18,440 nt of DNA from Larix sibirica (taxonomy: Eukaryota > Streptophyta > Pinopsida > Pinales > Pinaceae): assembly GCA_004151065.3 (NCBI GenBank), contig NWUY0300009028.1:1-18440 (forward strand), given 5' to 3'. The notes beneath the pieces are model-generated. The model searched no databases. It was not told the DNA's origin and saw nothing but the letters and a program-made list of their open reading frames with translations. This document shows positions 1 to 9,355 of the stretch, one piece after another (the stretch's first letter is position 1; every line of letters starts with the position of its first letter). A program made the translations under genes and the position numbers.

Positions 1-456
1 AAAGCAATTTGTTATTTTTGTAAAAGACATTCTCTGCTATCTATCATAATTATACTCTGAATATTTGTTGGGGTTTTTCATCCTCATTGTTTTGAGGGTT
101 TTCCCCAGGGTACATCTTGTGTTATGGTTGAATGTTTCATGTGATTGAATGGTTCATTGATTCAAGTATTCAGTATTTCCGCACTTAAAGTTTTAAAGTT
201 CAAAGCTCATCATATTTGCTCAAAAATTAACATTATTCACAATATTGTAACATGTGCTAAGGCAGTTTAGAGAGAAAATGTTGATGCCAACCTCAATGGC
301 CTTATTGAATGTGTATCTCAGTTTTTAGAACTCATCAATGTTCATCGCTATATTTTCCATCATGTCAATTGTTTTACAATTATATTGATATATTATACAA
401 TGATTAATAACAAACAACTAATAGAATGGTTTCTCAATTTTATTTTATTTTTTTAG

Positions 457-1537
457 GAGGAGAAAAGGACGGGAAATGAATTGTCAAATACGAAGGGTGC
501 TAAAAACTACCAGCAGAGACCTTAAGAAATCCTAAAATAATTTGAGGAGGTCCTATCAAACGGGTAAATGTCTTTATGCATATTAAACATCTTCAATAGT
601 TTCAATTCCATTAACTTTTTTCTATTTTAATCAAACATAAACATGTCTTCTAAAACAAATGCCCAATATAAATTATTCTTTGTTTGTATTAATGGCATTC
701 ATAAAGCTATTAATCCCAGAGAAGCCAATAAAAATATCTAGGGTCTCTTGAAAGGTATGGGGATGGCACACTTATCTACTACGTGTCTTCTTATCATGGC
801 ACTTGTATTGGAGAGATTTGAAACTATTTCTAGCAATACAGAGGAGTGTCTATGTGTACTAGATGAAATTTGTAAATTGACCCAACAATTTAAGAAGCTT
901 CAACAATGAATACTTCACTCAAAGAATCAATTGAGTTGATTGTGAAAGCCTCCATGATGTGCTCCAATCAAATTGGCTCTTCAAAAGGTTGGAGGTGAGT
1001 ACCCCTGCAAAAATTCTAGTATGAACATATTGTTTAAACAATAGATTCTAATGTCTACACCGTGTAGGCCTCTTGTCCTTTCTTCTCACATGTATAGTTA
1101 AGTTAGACTAGCCTATCAATTTTTTTAATAGATGTTTATTAATGTAGCTTTCTATCAACCTCAGAAAGCAAGGAAAACTATTAAAGTTTGAAATAGAAGT
1201 TTGAAAGAATGTACAGGCATAGGGATAGGGAAATGCTTATTTGTATCTATGATGCCAAGCATTGTAGTCAAATGTGTAAACTGTATCCTGATCCTATAGG
1301 TAGACTGCAATTTAATGTGAAATAGGTTTTTTCCAAGATGGTTTCTGAAATTCATTTATGTGCTTACTTGTTTTGCTACTCCAAAGATGCCCAACATCAT
1401 GTGCATTGTAGTGGCCTTTTCTATTCTAGGATAATTGAGAAATATTTTGACAAGTATTGAGGCAAAGGAATGGGAAATATGGAGTTGCAAGAGTTTTCAA
1501 TGGCGGTGGTGGAATCTACAGTGGTTAGAGAGTGCAT
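457..1537 (+). pseudogene. Possible decayed multi-exon host gene relic
   Basis: Three stretches look like exons beside plausible splice signals. About 457-563 follows a T-rich tract ending in AG and precedes GGTAAATG. About 742-994 lies between TCTAG and GTGAGTAC. About 1430-1537 lies between TTCTAG and GTAAGT. The middle stretch encodes a leucine- and cysteine-rich helical-looking segment with LVLERFETISSNTEECL. The frame then shifts and continues with SLKESIELIVKASMMCS. The third reads IIEKYFDKY, a stop, then GKGMGNMELQEF. The first and third contain in-frame stops, the middle one needs a frame change, and exon phases do not join cleanly. I do not recognise the family. A chance assembly of open stretches in AT-rich DNA is a real alternative. 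Confidence 0.22.
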
Positions 1538-2640
1538 GTAAGTTTATGTATTTGGTCAGGTTTCAGCTCTTAGGAAGTTCAAATTGACATTGCTAACTTA
1601 CAAGTCTAAGACTTCCTAATATTAAGACCATATATGGAAGCTCCAGTGCAAATGTTGTTAACAAACACAACACCATGCTGAAAGTACTGTGATTTTGACT
1701 AAATATGTGGAAGGATTTGCAAAGAAAAAGGTAGCTAGAAACCTTTTCGGAATACATAAACAAATGTATTGACGCCAATTAGTTAATAATGTTGCACCAA
1801 CCACGTGATTGGTAAAACTACACTGTACATGATTATTAGTAACCAAAGTCATTAATGCTTTATTCATTGCACTAGTAAAGGGTAAAAAATCGTTCTAACA
1901 ACAAAGAATTCATATTGAGATGCTTTTGAAAGGCAAGGAGAAAATGGTAAAATACATGAATGAAGAAATGATTGTCTCACCAATCTATATATCTTCCAGT
2001 AGAAATATGCTTATTTTCTTCAACAAGGACCCGACTTATTGAACAAAACTCAGGCCCTTACAAATTAACCCATTCTTTCATTTTTCCAGTTTTTCTACCT
2101 CTTGTTGCCTCTACATCTCTTCTTTTTCAAGCTCTCTTTTATTTCCATCTTCCTCTTATTTGTCATCTTGATCTTCAAACTTTTTTTCTACAACCACTAC
2201 CTTCACTATTGGATCCCCAAAAATCATCCCACCTCCAACCTTGTATTTGCTCGCTACATAAACAATTTTCCTGAGTGATAGATATCTAGTTATAACAACA
2301 TTTACTAGAATAACACATTCAACATTTGAGGAGAATAAAAAATCAAATAATATTTGGGATGTGATTTCTAAATGACACCTAATGAATTCAAAAACTGTAT
2401 ACCCAACATAGTGGGTATAAGTGAGTATTAGAGCTTGAGAACGATCGCTAGGTTTTGGAATGGTTAGTTCTCACTCTTTTTCACAACATTTTGTTCCATG
2501 TACCTGTATCGCTTTACCATTATGAATCAAGAGGTATCTTGTGTTACATGTAGCTCTAGTATAGTAATCAATCCTTTTCCTGAGATTCATGATATAAGTT
2601 TGTGTCCTCGATGTTTTATTTACACTGCTATTTCTAATAA

Positions 2641-2779
2641 AATGTTTTTATCATTTAAAAACTCTTTTCCGAAATATAGGAAAATGTAGGTGTTAGAATC
2701 TGAAATATTAAAATGTTTTAGTTATTTAAAAACTCATTTTTAAAAGCTAGGATGGAGGTGTTGTCATCTCAAATATTGC
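2641..2779. repeat. Degenerate tandem repeat, two ~71-bp units
   Basis: A unit starting at 2641 (AATGTTTTTA, then ATTTAAAAACTC) recurs at 2712 (AATGTTTTA, then ATTTAAAAACTC). In both copies it is followed by a diverged GTAGGTGTT / GGAGGTGTT block and a CTGAAATATT / CTCAAATATT block. The period is about 71 bp and the copies carry several mismatches. No coding content was seen. Confidence 0.5.
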
Positions 2780-2798
2780 AATATCCAAATTCAACAAA

Positions 2799-2870
2799 TG
2801 TATGGTTTCAAAATTTTAATTTTATAATACAAATTTAGGTGATAGGAGTTGTATGGTTTCATAATTTTAA
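2799..2870. repeat. Short direct repeat, 51-bp spacing
   Basis: A 21-base word starting TGTATGGTTTCA at 2799-2819 recurs at 2850-2870 with one mismatch (CAAAATTTTAA versus CATAATTTTAA). It lies just right of the 71-bp tandem repeat and may be part of the same decayed repetitive tract. Confidence 0.5.
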
Positions 2871-3840
2871 AAAATGGATGGTGCTTAGTACTTTGTCACC
2901 TAACATATTTCGTAAAGTATAATTCCAATAACTCACCACCCCAGCGATGCTCTCTTTACTTCATTATTTGGACAACTTAATGCACGTAGAACCAAAATCA
3001 AGAAGATAGAAAGAATGGATGACGCTTTTGAAATTTTTGAAGTCATAACACCCCTTCTTACCCTTAATGATTAATTGGAAAAATTTGGGCAAAATTTTAT
3101 TATTAAAAATATAATAAAGATAAGATAAACCATTCCCTTGATTAGTCAAGCCCCCAAAGAGCAATAAATTTAATTCCTAATTACGAAACCATACCATATC
3201 CAAACATGAACTAGAATTATATAACTGATTTTGAATAATATAGAATAACAAATGAGTATAAGGTTCAAGTGAAAAGTGATTTTGATGAAGCTTAAATTTT
3301 GTAATTCTTATATATTTAATTTTTATAATTGTATAACTATGTCGTATTGTGCTTCCAGTACATGGCAAAGCAATGCACCATTGTAATATAGAAGTTGGTT
3401 GTGGACCAATCTTAAACAGAGACATGCTCTTATATAACTACTATAATCTAAATATTATAGATGAAATGTAACTCTTTAAGGTGATGGTCTAAAATGACAT
3501 TGAAAGAATGCCTTATTGGCCACAAAGGCTATCATTTAATTATTATTTGAAGCATGAAAAATGGTATGCATACTAATGATATGTATGAATGCACGATTGC
3601 ATGGGATGTATATCTGATTGTTTGAGATGTATATGGAGTGAAATAGATCATCAGTATGTATGACTTTTTCATCCTTATTTTCTTGAATACATGAAAACTA
3701 AACCAATTTGATAGAAGGTTTTTGTATATTAATGATTTGAAGTATGTCATTATGTATGGTTAATATTTTACTTGGTACATGAAAGTTGATAAATAATGTC
3801 TTGCTAACATATTCTCAAAGACTAACATCTTATGTCATAT

Positions 3841-3856
3841 AAATGTGAATTACAGT
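3841..3856. repeat. Left target-site duplication of LINE-A
   Basis: The 16-base word AAATGTGAATTACAGT at 3841-3856 is repeated exactly at 8890-8905, immediately after the A-rich 3' end of LINE-A. LINE-derived sequence begins directly after it. This is the signature of target-primed reverse transcription. Confidence 0.93.
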
Positions 3857-4542
3857 CCAATTCTTTAGTTTATGAGTTTGGGAATTATGATATTATTAGG
3901 GCTAGAGAAATTGGGGATTTTTGTAACCCTAAGTATCTTGGTTTGGATTTGGAAAGGAAAGACTGAGATAAATTTGTTGTCTAGACTACTAGTGTTTTTT
4001 AAAACCTTAACACTTTGGCTAATTCAAATCAGGGTCCCCTTGAGGAATTAGGTGATACGTCTGATTCCAAGGAGAATTCCATCCCTTAGTTTTACCATTT
4101 AGAAATTACCTCTCCTAAGATTGATTATGAACCTCCTTTTCAATCTTTAGATCTTCCTCCCCTAAATAATTCAAGTGTAAAACCGCTTCCTATTACAATT
4201 TCCCCTACTTTTATTGAGTATTATAGGGAGCCCTCAACCCCTATAAACTTATCAAACGGGATGGATTTAAACCCTCTACCTAAATTTTCAAGGCTCGTAG
4301 ATGATTCCTCGGAAACCTTACCTATCTCCTCTATTCGATCTATGAATGTGACTATCTAAAAGGATAAGAAGGGGAAAAAAGGAAAATCTCAGGTTGTATC
4401 GGATAAGGTCTCTTCCTATCACATTAATCCCGGGGTTTCTTCTCTATTTCCGAAGGGTTTACAACAAATTTATGAACTCCCTACTTCAATTGGAACTAGG
4501 GATCTTAGAGATGATGTGGCCCTTTGGGGGGTTTCTAAATGA
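3857..4542 (+). pseudogene. LINE-A ORF1 C-terminal remnant
   Basis: Reading frame 1 gives LVYEFGNYDIIRAREIGDF right after the TSD, then a Ser/Pro-rich, partly acidic segment, a Lys-rich stretch (KDKKGKK, about 4363-4380) and the end TRDLRDDVALWGVSK followed by TGA at 4540-4542. In-frame stops occur at 3964, 3982, 3994, 4087 and 4357. The RNA-binding parts of ORF1 (DUF4283 and CCHC knuckle, both present in LINE-B) are absent because of the 5' truncation. The stop overlaps the ORF2 ATG (4539-4541) as ATGA. Assignment rests on position, composition and this junction; the C-terminal part has no named domain. Confidence 0.75.
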
Positions 4543-5265
4543 ATCTACTCTCCTTAAATATTAGAGGGTTAGGAAATGTTCCTAAAAAACTGTTTTAAAT
4601 AGGTTATTGGAGACAGAGCATCCCTCCATCATCTTACTGAAATAAACTATGTCCTTGGCCTCGACAGCTTGTGAATTTTTTCTGAGAAATAAACCTCCAT
4701 GGAAGTGTTGCGCTAAGGATGCTAATGGTATGTTAGGAGGGAACCTGTTTATGTTGATTTTAAATCTTTCGCCACAATTGTAGTTATATTGGTGGAAGGA
4801 AAATTAATGGGTTTAGAAGAAAATATTAGAATTTTAAATTTTTACGGGCCTTATAACCACATACAAGAATTTTGGGAGAATATTGAACAGACTGGTTTAA
4901 TTAAGGACCGGGGATTAATCCTGGCAGGGGACCTTAATATTACTTTATCTGCATCTGAAATTTAAGGAAATCAAGCTCAAATCGATCCTCTAGCTGGATA
5001 CTTCACTGCACTTTTTGAGAATGTTGGACTAATTGATATTATCCCTAATATATTAGTCCCTACCTCGTTGAATGGAAGAGTGGGGGTTGTAAGTATTGCA
5101 AAGAGACTGGACCATTTTATGATGCCTGATAATTTATGCTCCAAGATGGGTCGATACAAAACTTGGTTAGTTGCAACGAGAATCTTTGATTACAAAGCGA
5201 TTCTCCTACAATTGGACTTTGAAAAAAGTTTTATTCATTATCCTTTCAAGTTTAATCATGGCTAG
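4539..5265 (+). pseudogene. LINE-A ORF2: endonuclease domain, broken
   Basis: ORF2 begins MNLLSLNIRGLGN at 4539, the characteristic start of plant L1 ORF2. An apurinic/apyrimidinic-type endonuclease follows; in active elements it nicks the target DNA. The first about 60 bases are in frame 0 and end at a stop near 4596. From about 4620 to 5265 the homology continues in frame 1, so at least one indel separates them. Visible motifs: PSIILL (the following catalytic Glu region is damaged by a stop), NFYGPY, LAGDLN (Asp at 4930-4932) and KRLDHFM. The conserved Ser-Asp-His near the C-terminus reads Phe-Asp-Tyr (5185-5193), so the catalytic His is lost. A further stop is at 4963-4965. Confidence 0.88.
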
Positions 5266-5768
5266 TTGAAAGATCAATCCTTTTGCAAGCTGGTGACATA
5301 AAATTTGAATTCTTATGATTCTTCTATTAATATTACTCCTATGTTAAGTATGGTTAAAAATATTTCTCTGTTAAATAAATAGGTTATCAAATGGGAAAAA
5401 AAGAAAAAGAAGGAAAATAAAATGGATTTGATCAAGATTGAAAACAAATTACATAATTATTTGGCTTTGTGGATAATGACTTCTTCTCTGCAGATAGGAA
5501 AGAAAAGATTATTCAAATGCATATTCGTAAGAAATAATTATTAAGGGTTGAGGAGGAAACCTGGCGTCTTAAAAGTCGGGTTGTGTGGCTTGAAGCGGGG
5601 GATAGCAATACTAAATACTTTCATAATTATGCAAACCAAAGAAGGATACAAAATTCTATTTGGGATATGAATTCTATGAATGGTACCATCTTAAATACTC
5701 AAGCATCTATGAAGGAGGAAGCTATTAATTAATTCAGGAAAATCTATAGTAAATATGAATCTACACAG
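5266..5768 (+). pseudogene. LINE-A ORF2: linker between endonuclease and RT
   Basis: The right half is clear: EEETWRLKSRVVWLEAGDSN and TKYFHNYANQRR at about 5550-5640 match the conserved plant L1 segment that precedes the RT domain; LINE-B has EEIWRLKSRAIWLE at the same place. The frame is 0, restored relative to the frame-1 endonuclease part. The left half (about 5270-5530) is Lys-rich, AT-rich and hard to follow, and probably holds the frame change. An in-frame TAA lies at 5730-5732. No enzymatic motif is expected here. Confidence 0.75.
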
Positions 5769-6950
5769 TTGGATCAACAATTAAAGGTCTTGAGTAAATA
5801 TCCAAAAAAAATTACCAAGGAAGAAAGTAATCAGGTTGGTGCAGAAGTGTCTACTGATGAAGTAATAGGTATATTGTTACAGTTTGCAAAGGATAAAAGC
5901 CCAAGGCCAGATGGTTGGTCTGTTGAGTTCTTCATTCACTTCGTCGATGTGGTTGGAAAAGAGCTCACTGATATGATAAATGATTCCAGGTGAAATTGTA
6001 TTGTTCCTAAAAGCTTAAACTCGACATATATTACGCTTATCCCAAAGCGTGACAAGCCTATATCTTTTAATGATTACAGGTCGATCTCATTATGTAACCT
6101 GATATATAAAATAATATAAAAAATTATTGTAAACATAATGCACCTAGTTCTTGGAAAATGCATTTCAAAAGAACAATTTGGATTTATGCCAAATAGGCAG
6201 ATTTTGGATGTTGTTGGTATTGCACAAGAGAGTCTCCATTTGGTCAAAGTGAAAAAGCTTCAAGCATTTATTCTGAATATGGATTTGGTCAAAGTGTATG
6301 ATCGAGTAGACTGGACTATCCTTCGCTTTATACTTATCCAAATTGGGTTGTCCCCAGAGGTTACAAATTGGATAATGGCGTGCATTTATTTCGCTAATTT
6401 TGCTATCTTGGTGAATGGATATCCGACTTCCTTTTTTAGCAGTAGTCGTGGTCTTAGGAAAGGATTCTCTTTATCTCCTTACGTATTTTTTCTTGTTATT
6501 GAAGGTTTGGGTTGTCTCATTGATGACGCAAAAAAGGCAAAGTTTATCAAAGGCATCAAAATCTCTACATCTCCATTTTTTTCTTACTTGCTATTTGTGG
6601 ATGACGTTCTCATTTTTTGGCAGGGTTCATTAATTAAATGGCAGCACTATCAAGCCCTCTTTTTCTCTTTCTGTATGGCCTCCGAAATGGAAATAAGTCA
6701 ATCAAAATCTAGCTTTCTCTATCTTTGTGATGATGATGAGACTAGACATCACATAGCCTCTCTGTTTCCATATAATATGGTAAAAATTGATGAAGGGATG
6801 AAGTATCTCGGTTTTCCAATTAAACCAAATGGTTATATAAGAGAGGACTGGAAGTGGTTAATACAAAAGGTGGACATGCGTATCAAAAATTGGTCTTCTA
6901 GATGGCTTTCAATTGGTGGGAGGCTGATTATGGTGAGTGCAGTACTGTAG
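5769..6950 (+). pseudogene. LINE-A ORF2: reverse transcriptase domain, stop-interrupted
   Basis: Frame 0 encodes most of a L1 RT, the enzyme that copies the element RNA from the nicked target. Order: KDKSPRPDGW (RT-0 region), STYITLIPKRDKP, NDYRSISLCN, KEQFGFMPNRQI, motif A NMDLVKVYDRVDW with catalytic Asp at 6282-6284, motif B GLRKGFSLSPY, motif C LLFVDDVLIF with both catalytic Asp (6600-6605), and KYLGFPIK in the palm/thumb region. In-frame stops at 5991-5993, 6117-6119 and 6948-6950 break it. The catalytic Asp residues are kept, so the damage here is in the reading frame rather than the active site. Confidence 0.93.
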
Positions 6951-8098
6951 ATCCTACTAGTATACTGGTTCTCTCTAATAATTATCCCTACTTCAATTAT
7001 TTCACAAATTCGAAGTAGGATATTCCAATTTTTATGGGCTAGTAGGATGGATATCAAAAAGTTTCATTTAGAATCCCGGCAGAGCATTGCAAAACCCAAA
7101 AATGTTGGTGATTGGGGTATTACTAAAATATAGAATTATTTAATTGATCTTTGTATGCTAAAAGTATGCGGCGTTGTCTGTTCAAACAGGGCTTGTGGCA
7201 TATAATTATTAAAGAAAAATATATAAAATCCTTTTCTATTGTTCATTGGATTCATGAACACAAGAAAATATACATGAACGCCTCCCTGATTTGGCGTAGT
7301 TTCATTAAAGTGTTTCCTCTCTTAAAAAACTATCTCTGCTGGAAAATTGGTAGCCAATAGCAAGTGTTTATAGGTATTGATCCAATTATTGGGGTCAATA
7401 CGGATGTTTCTTTCTCCCCAGAGCTCGAAGTTGAACTTATTAAGCGAAATATTTTTGTTTTGACCCAAATTAAAAAGGATTTCTATGGGGAATCATATTA
7501 TTGGTTATCAGCTCGTTATTTGAATCTGCCTTCATCTGTCTCTAGGGAATGGGATAATTTTATTGCAACACTTATGAATGCTAGAATATCACTACATAAC
7601 CATGAAGATAACATTATTTGGGAGAAAAACAAAAGTTGTGGTGAGGTGTCAGCTAAATCGGCTTAAAGGGTTGCTTTGGATAATACTCAGGATTTTTTTT
7701 TAAATTGGTGGAACAAGCTCTTATGGCGATGGTGAATTCCGTTGAAAATCAAATGCTTCTCTTGGTTATCCTTGAAGAACAAGATTTTAACTTGGAATAA
7801 TTTGCAGCGAAGGGGATTCTGTGGCCCTGGAATATGTGTTCTTTGCAAAGTTGAAGCATAATATGTCATTCATTTGTTTGGTCTATGCTCCTATATTAGT
7901 AATGTTTGGGCAAATTTAGAACGCATTCTCATGTTTCAATTTGAATGGCGATCAAATAATCTAGAGGAAAGACTTATTATTTGGGTAAAAAAGAAAAAGA
8001 AATTAAAGATGCTTCCTTTATTTGTTTTTGGGGAAATTTGGAAAACTCGTAATATGATGATTTTCCAGGATCAAATTCCTTCTTTTTAGGCCTCTGTA
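6951..8098 (+). pseudogene. LINE-A ORF2: C-terminal region with zinc finger
   Basis: Frame 0 continues past the stop at 6948 to another at about 7131. A one-base shift then moves homology to frame 2 from about 7151 to the end of ORF2. Recognisable parts are WKIGSQ followed by a stop and QVFIGIDP (about 7340-7385), SREWDNFIATL, and the zf-RVT segment IPLKIKCFSWLSLKNKILTW, then GPGICVLC and HLFGLCSY (about 7738-7900). That forms a C-X2-C...H-X4-C finger with all ligands present. In-frame stops fall at about 7358, 7664, 7733, 7859 and 8087, several explained by G-to-A or C-to-T changes in Trp or Gln codons. This finger is usual in plant L1 ORF2, and its role is presumed to be nucleic-acid binding. 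Confidence 0.85.
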
Positions 8099-8686
8099 TT
8101 GAATATTTTAGGAGTTGTTAAGGAATTTTGTGTGGCGGACAAAGTAAAGAAACCAAAATTTCCAGTCATGCCTATTTTAAAAGAAAACATTGCGGTTGGT
8201 TTCTTTGATGGTGCAGGGATTAATGGTTTATGTGGTGTTGGTATGCTTTTAAAAATCAAAGACTTTCATAGTATTAGATTATGGATGAAAGCTATAGGTG
8301 GTACAGATACTCAAGCAAAATTAATTGTGTTATGGGGATTACTTTGGTTTGCGAAGAAAAGGGGTATCTAGGAGATTCAGATATTGGGGGATTCCAAAGT
8401 AATTGTGGATATGATCAATGGTCTTTAATATATTCAAAATATGGTGTTGGAACAATGGATGCAAAAGGTTGTGGAGTTGACTAATCACTTTGTTTTCATT
8501 ACCTTCAACCATATCTACCACATCTTAAATTAGGAAGTTGGCAGTCTATCAAAGCGTGAAGTTGGAAATATGGATGGTCATATGTTTTTCGAGGAGTTTT
8601 ATGAGGATAGCCTCATTGATTCCGGATCTTATTTGTCTTTTGATAGTTATCCTTCTCAAGTTGCATGTGTTGGAAGCACAAAGTGA
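8099..8686 (+). pseudogene. LINE-A ORF2: RNase H domain, degraded
   Basis: Frame 2 encodes an RNase H fold at the ORF2 C-terminus, the extra domain known from many plant L1 elements. VGFFDGAG supplies the first catalytic Asp (8207-8209). The Glu position reads Lys (QAKL, codon 8318-8320). ILGDSKVIVD supplies the second Asp (8390-8392). The end of the domain reads HIYHILN, a stop, then EVGSLSKREVG, where the expected Ala-Asp is Val-Gly. Stops lie at 8369, 8426 and 8528. The reading frame closes naturally at TGA 8684-8686. With Glu and the last Asp gone the domain would be inactive even if translated. Confidence 0.85.
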
Positions 8687-8839
8687 AGTTAGTTTTAGTT
8701 TGGAACATGTTTTGGGTTTTTGTTGTTAAACTATTGTGTTGTTGTTTTGATGAACATTTGGTATCTTGAGAGTTGTTGGATTGATTTTAGTTGACAATCT
8801 AGTTGGTTGTTATACTCTCATTCATGGTGGATATGTAGT

Positions 8840-8889
8840 TGTAACTTTGATTCATAGAATAACAAGTTACATTTTTTTTCGTTTGAAAA
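8840..8889 (+). other. LINE-A 3' terminal stem-loops and tail
   Basis: TGTAACTT (8840-8847) pairs perfectly with AAGTTACA (8864-8871) around a 16-nt loop. It is followed by TTTTTTTTC (8872-8880), GTTT, and GAAAAA, so the T-run can pair with the start of the A tail. The same two-part ending occurs in the other three retroposons of this window and is a candidate RT recognition structure. Confidence 0.7.
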
Positions 8890-8905
8890 AAATGTGAATT
8901 ACAGT
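8890..8905. repeat. Right target-site duplication of LINE-A
   Basis: An exact copy of the 16-base word at 3841-3856, following the A tail directly. The first three As could belong to either tail or duplication. Confidence 0.93.
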
Positions 8906-9344
8906 ATTTAACAATGAATCATTGAATTGTGCACATGGTTGCTCAGAGTGATTTTATTCTTTTAGTTTTGAAGTGAACATTTTTTATACCCCATATTCCA
9001 AATGGTTACTGAGGATAATGGGTATGTTACATAAGTGGTATTTCAATTTTTATAGTAGAACAAAATACATGAAGGAAGAGGTGTCCACTATTTTCATGGG
9101 TAACTTCATCATTTTAATTTTTAGTTTATCATTTAAAAACTATTTTTTGTTTTATGTTATAGGTATTCTAAATAAGTCTCCTTCTATATAATGCATTTTA
9201 AATAAAGCTAAAGAATTATTTTTAAATAAATTTTGTAGGTCAAATGGCTTTTGATTAATAAAATTTATAATTAATATTTTTACTTTTAAAAATTAAATAT
9301 TCAAATCAAATCTAATATATATATATATATATATATATAATTTT
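8906..9344. other. AT-rich host DNA between LINE-A and short retroposon
   Basis: No supported gene. This stretch continues the pre-insertion sequence that ends at 3856. It holds a weak copy of the TCATTTAAAAACT word (about 9126-9138) also seen in the 71-bp repeat at 2653, and ends in an (AT)n run. Confidence 0.6.
9315..9339. repeat. (AT)n microsatellite
   Basis: About 12 uninterrupted AT units lie just left of the short retroposon's target site. The right flank of that element also begins with ATATATA (10296 onward), so the insertion went into an AT-rich simple-sequence tract. Confidence 0.85.
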
Positions 9345-9355
9345 AACATTCATAT
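9345..9355. repeat. Left target-site duplication of 930-bp retroposon
   Basis: AACATTCATAT at 9345-9355 is repeated exactly at 10286-10296. It is followed directly by the T-run that is the complement of the element's A tail. Confidence 0.82.

Larger units (their letters stand above)
1..3840. other. AT-rich flanking DNA, no intact gene
   Basis: No open frame here exceeds about 100 codons, and none shows a recognisable domain, codon bias or conserved motif. I saw no LINE, LTR or DNA-transposon coding remnant. The only structured items are the exon-like relic at about 457-1537 and the short degenerate repeats at 2641-2779 and 2799-2870, listed separately. The segment directly abuts the left target-site duplication of LINE-A, so its right end (about 3780-3856) was contiguous with 8906 onward before LINE-A inserted. 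Confidence 0.7.
3857..8889 (+). mobile_element. LINE-A: 5'-truncated plant L1 retrotransposon
   Basis: A 5,033-bp L1-clade non-LTR element flanked by a perfect 16-bp TSD. Order: the C-terminal remnant of ORF1, ORF2 (endonuclease, linker, RT, zinc finger, RNase H), about 200 bp of 3' UTR, a terminal stem-loop and a short A tail. The 5' end falls inside ORF1 coding sequence, so the copy is 5'-truncated, as expected for incomplete reverse transcription. The first-strand nick implied by the TSD reads CACATTT/ATATG on the minus strand, compatible with the T-rich/A preference of L1 endonucleases. It carries many in-frame stops and at least two frame changes and cannot encode working protein. Confidence 0.93.

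Noticed and set aside
1800-1808. CACGTG (G-box-like) word
   Set aside because: A six-base word with no adjacent gene; expected by chance.
1161-3750. Several 60-100 codon frames on both strands in the left flank
   Set aside because: AT-rich translations dominated by Phe, Leu, Ser, Tyr and Ile, with no motifs, mutually overlapping; typical of non-coding AT-rich DNA.
3540-3770. Repeated GATGTATAT and TTTGAAG-ATG words
   Set aside because: Short AT-rich words with irregular spacing; no consistent unit could be aligned.
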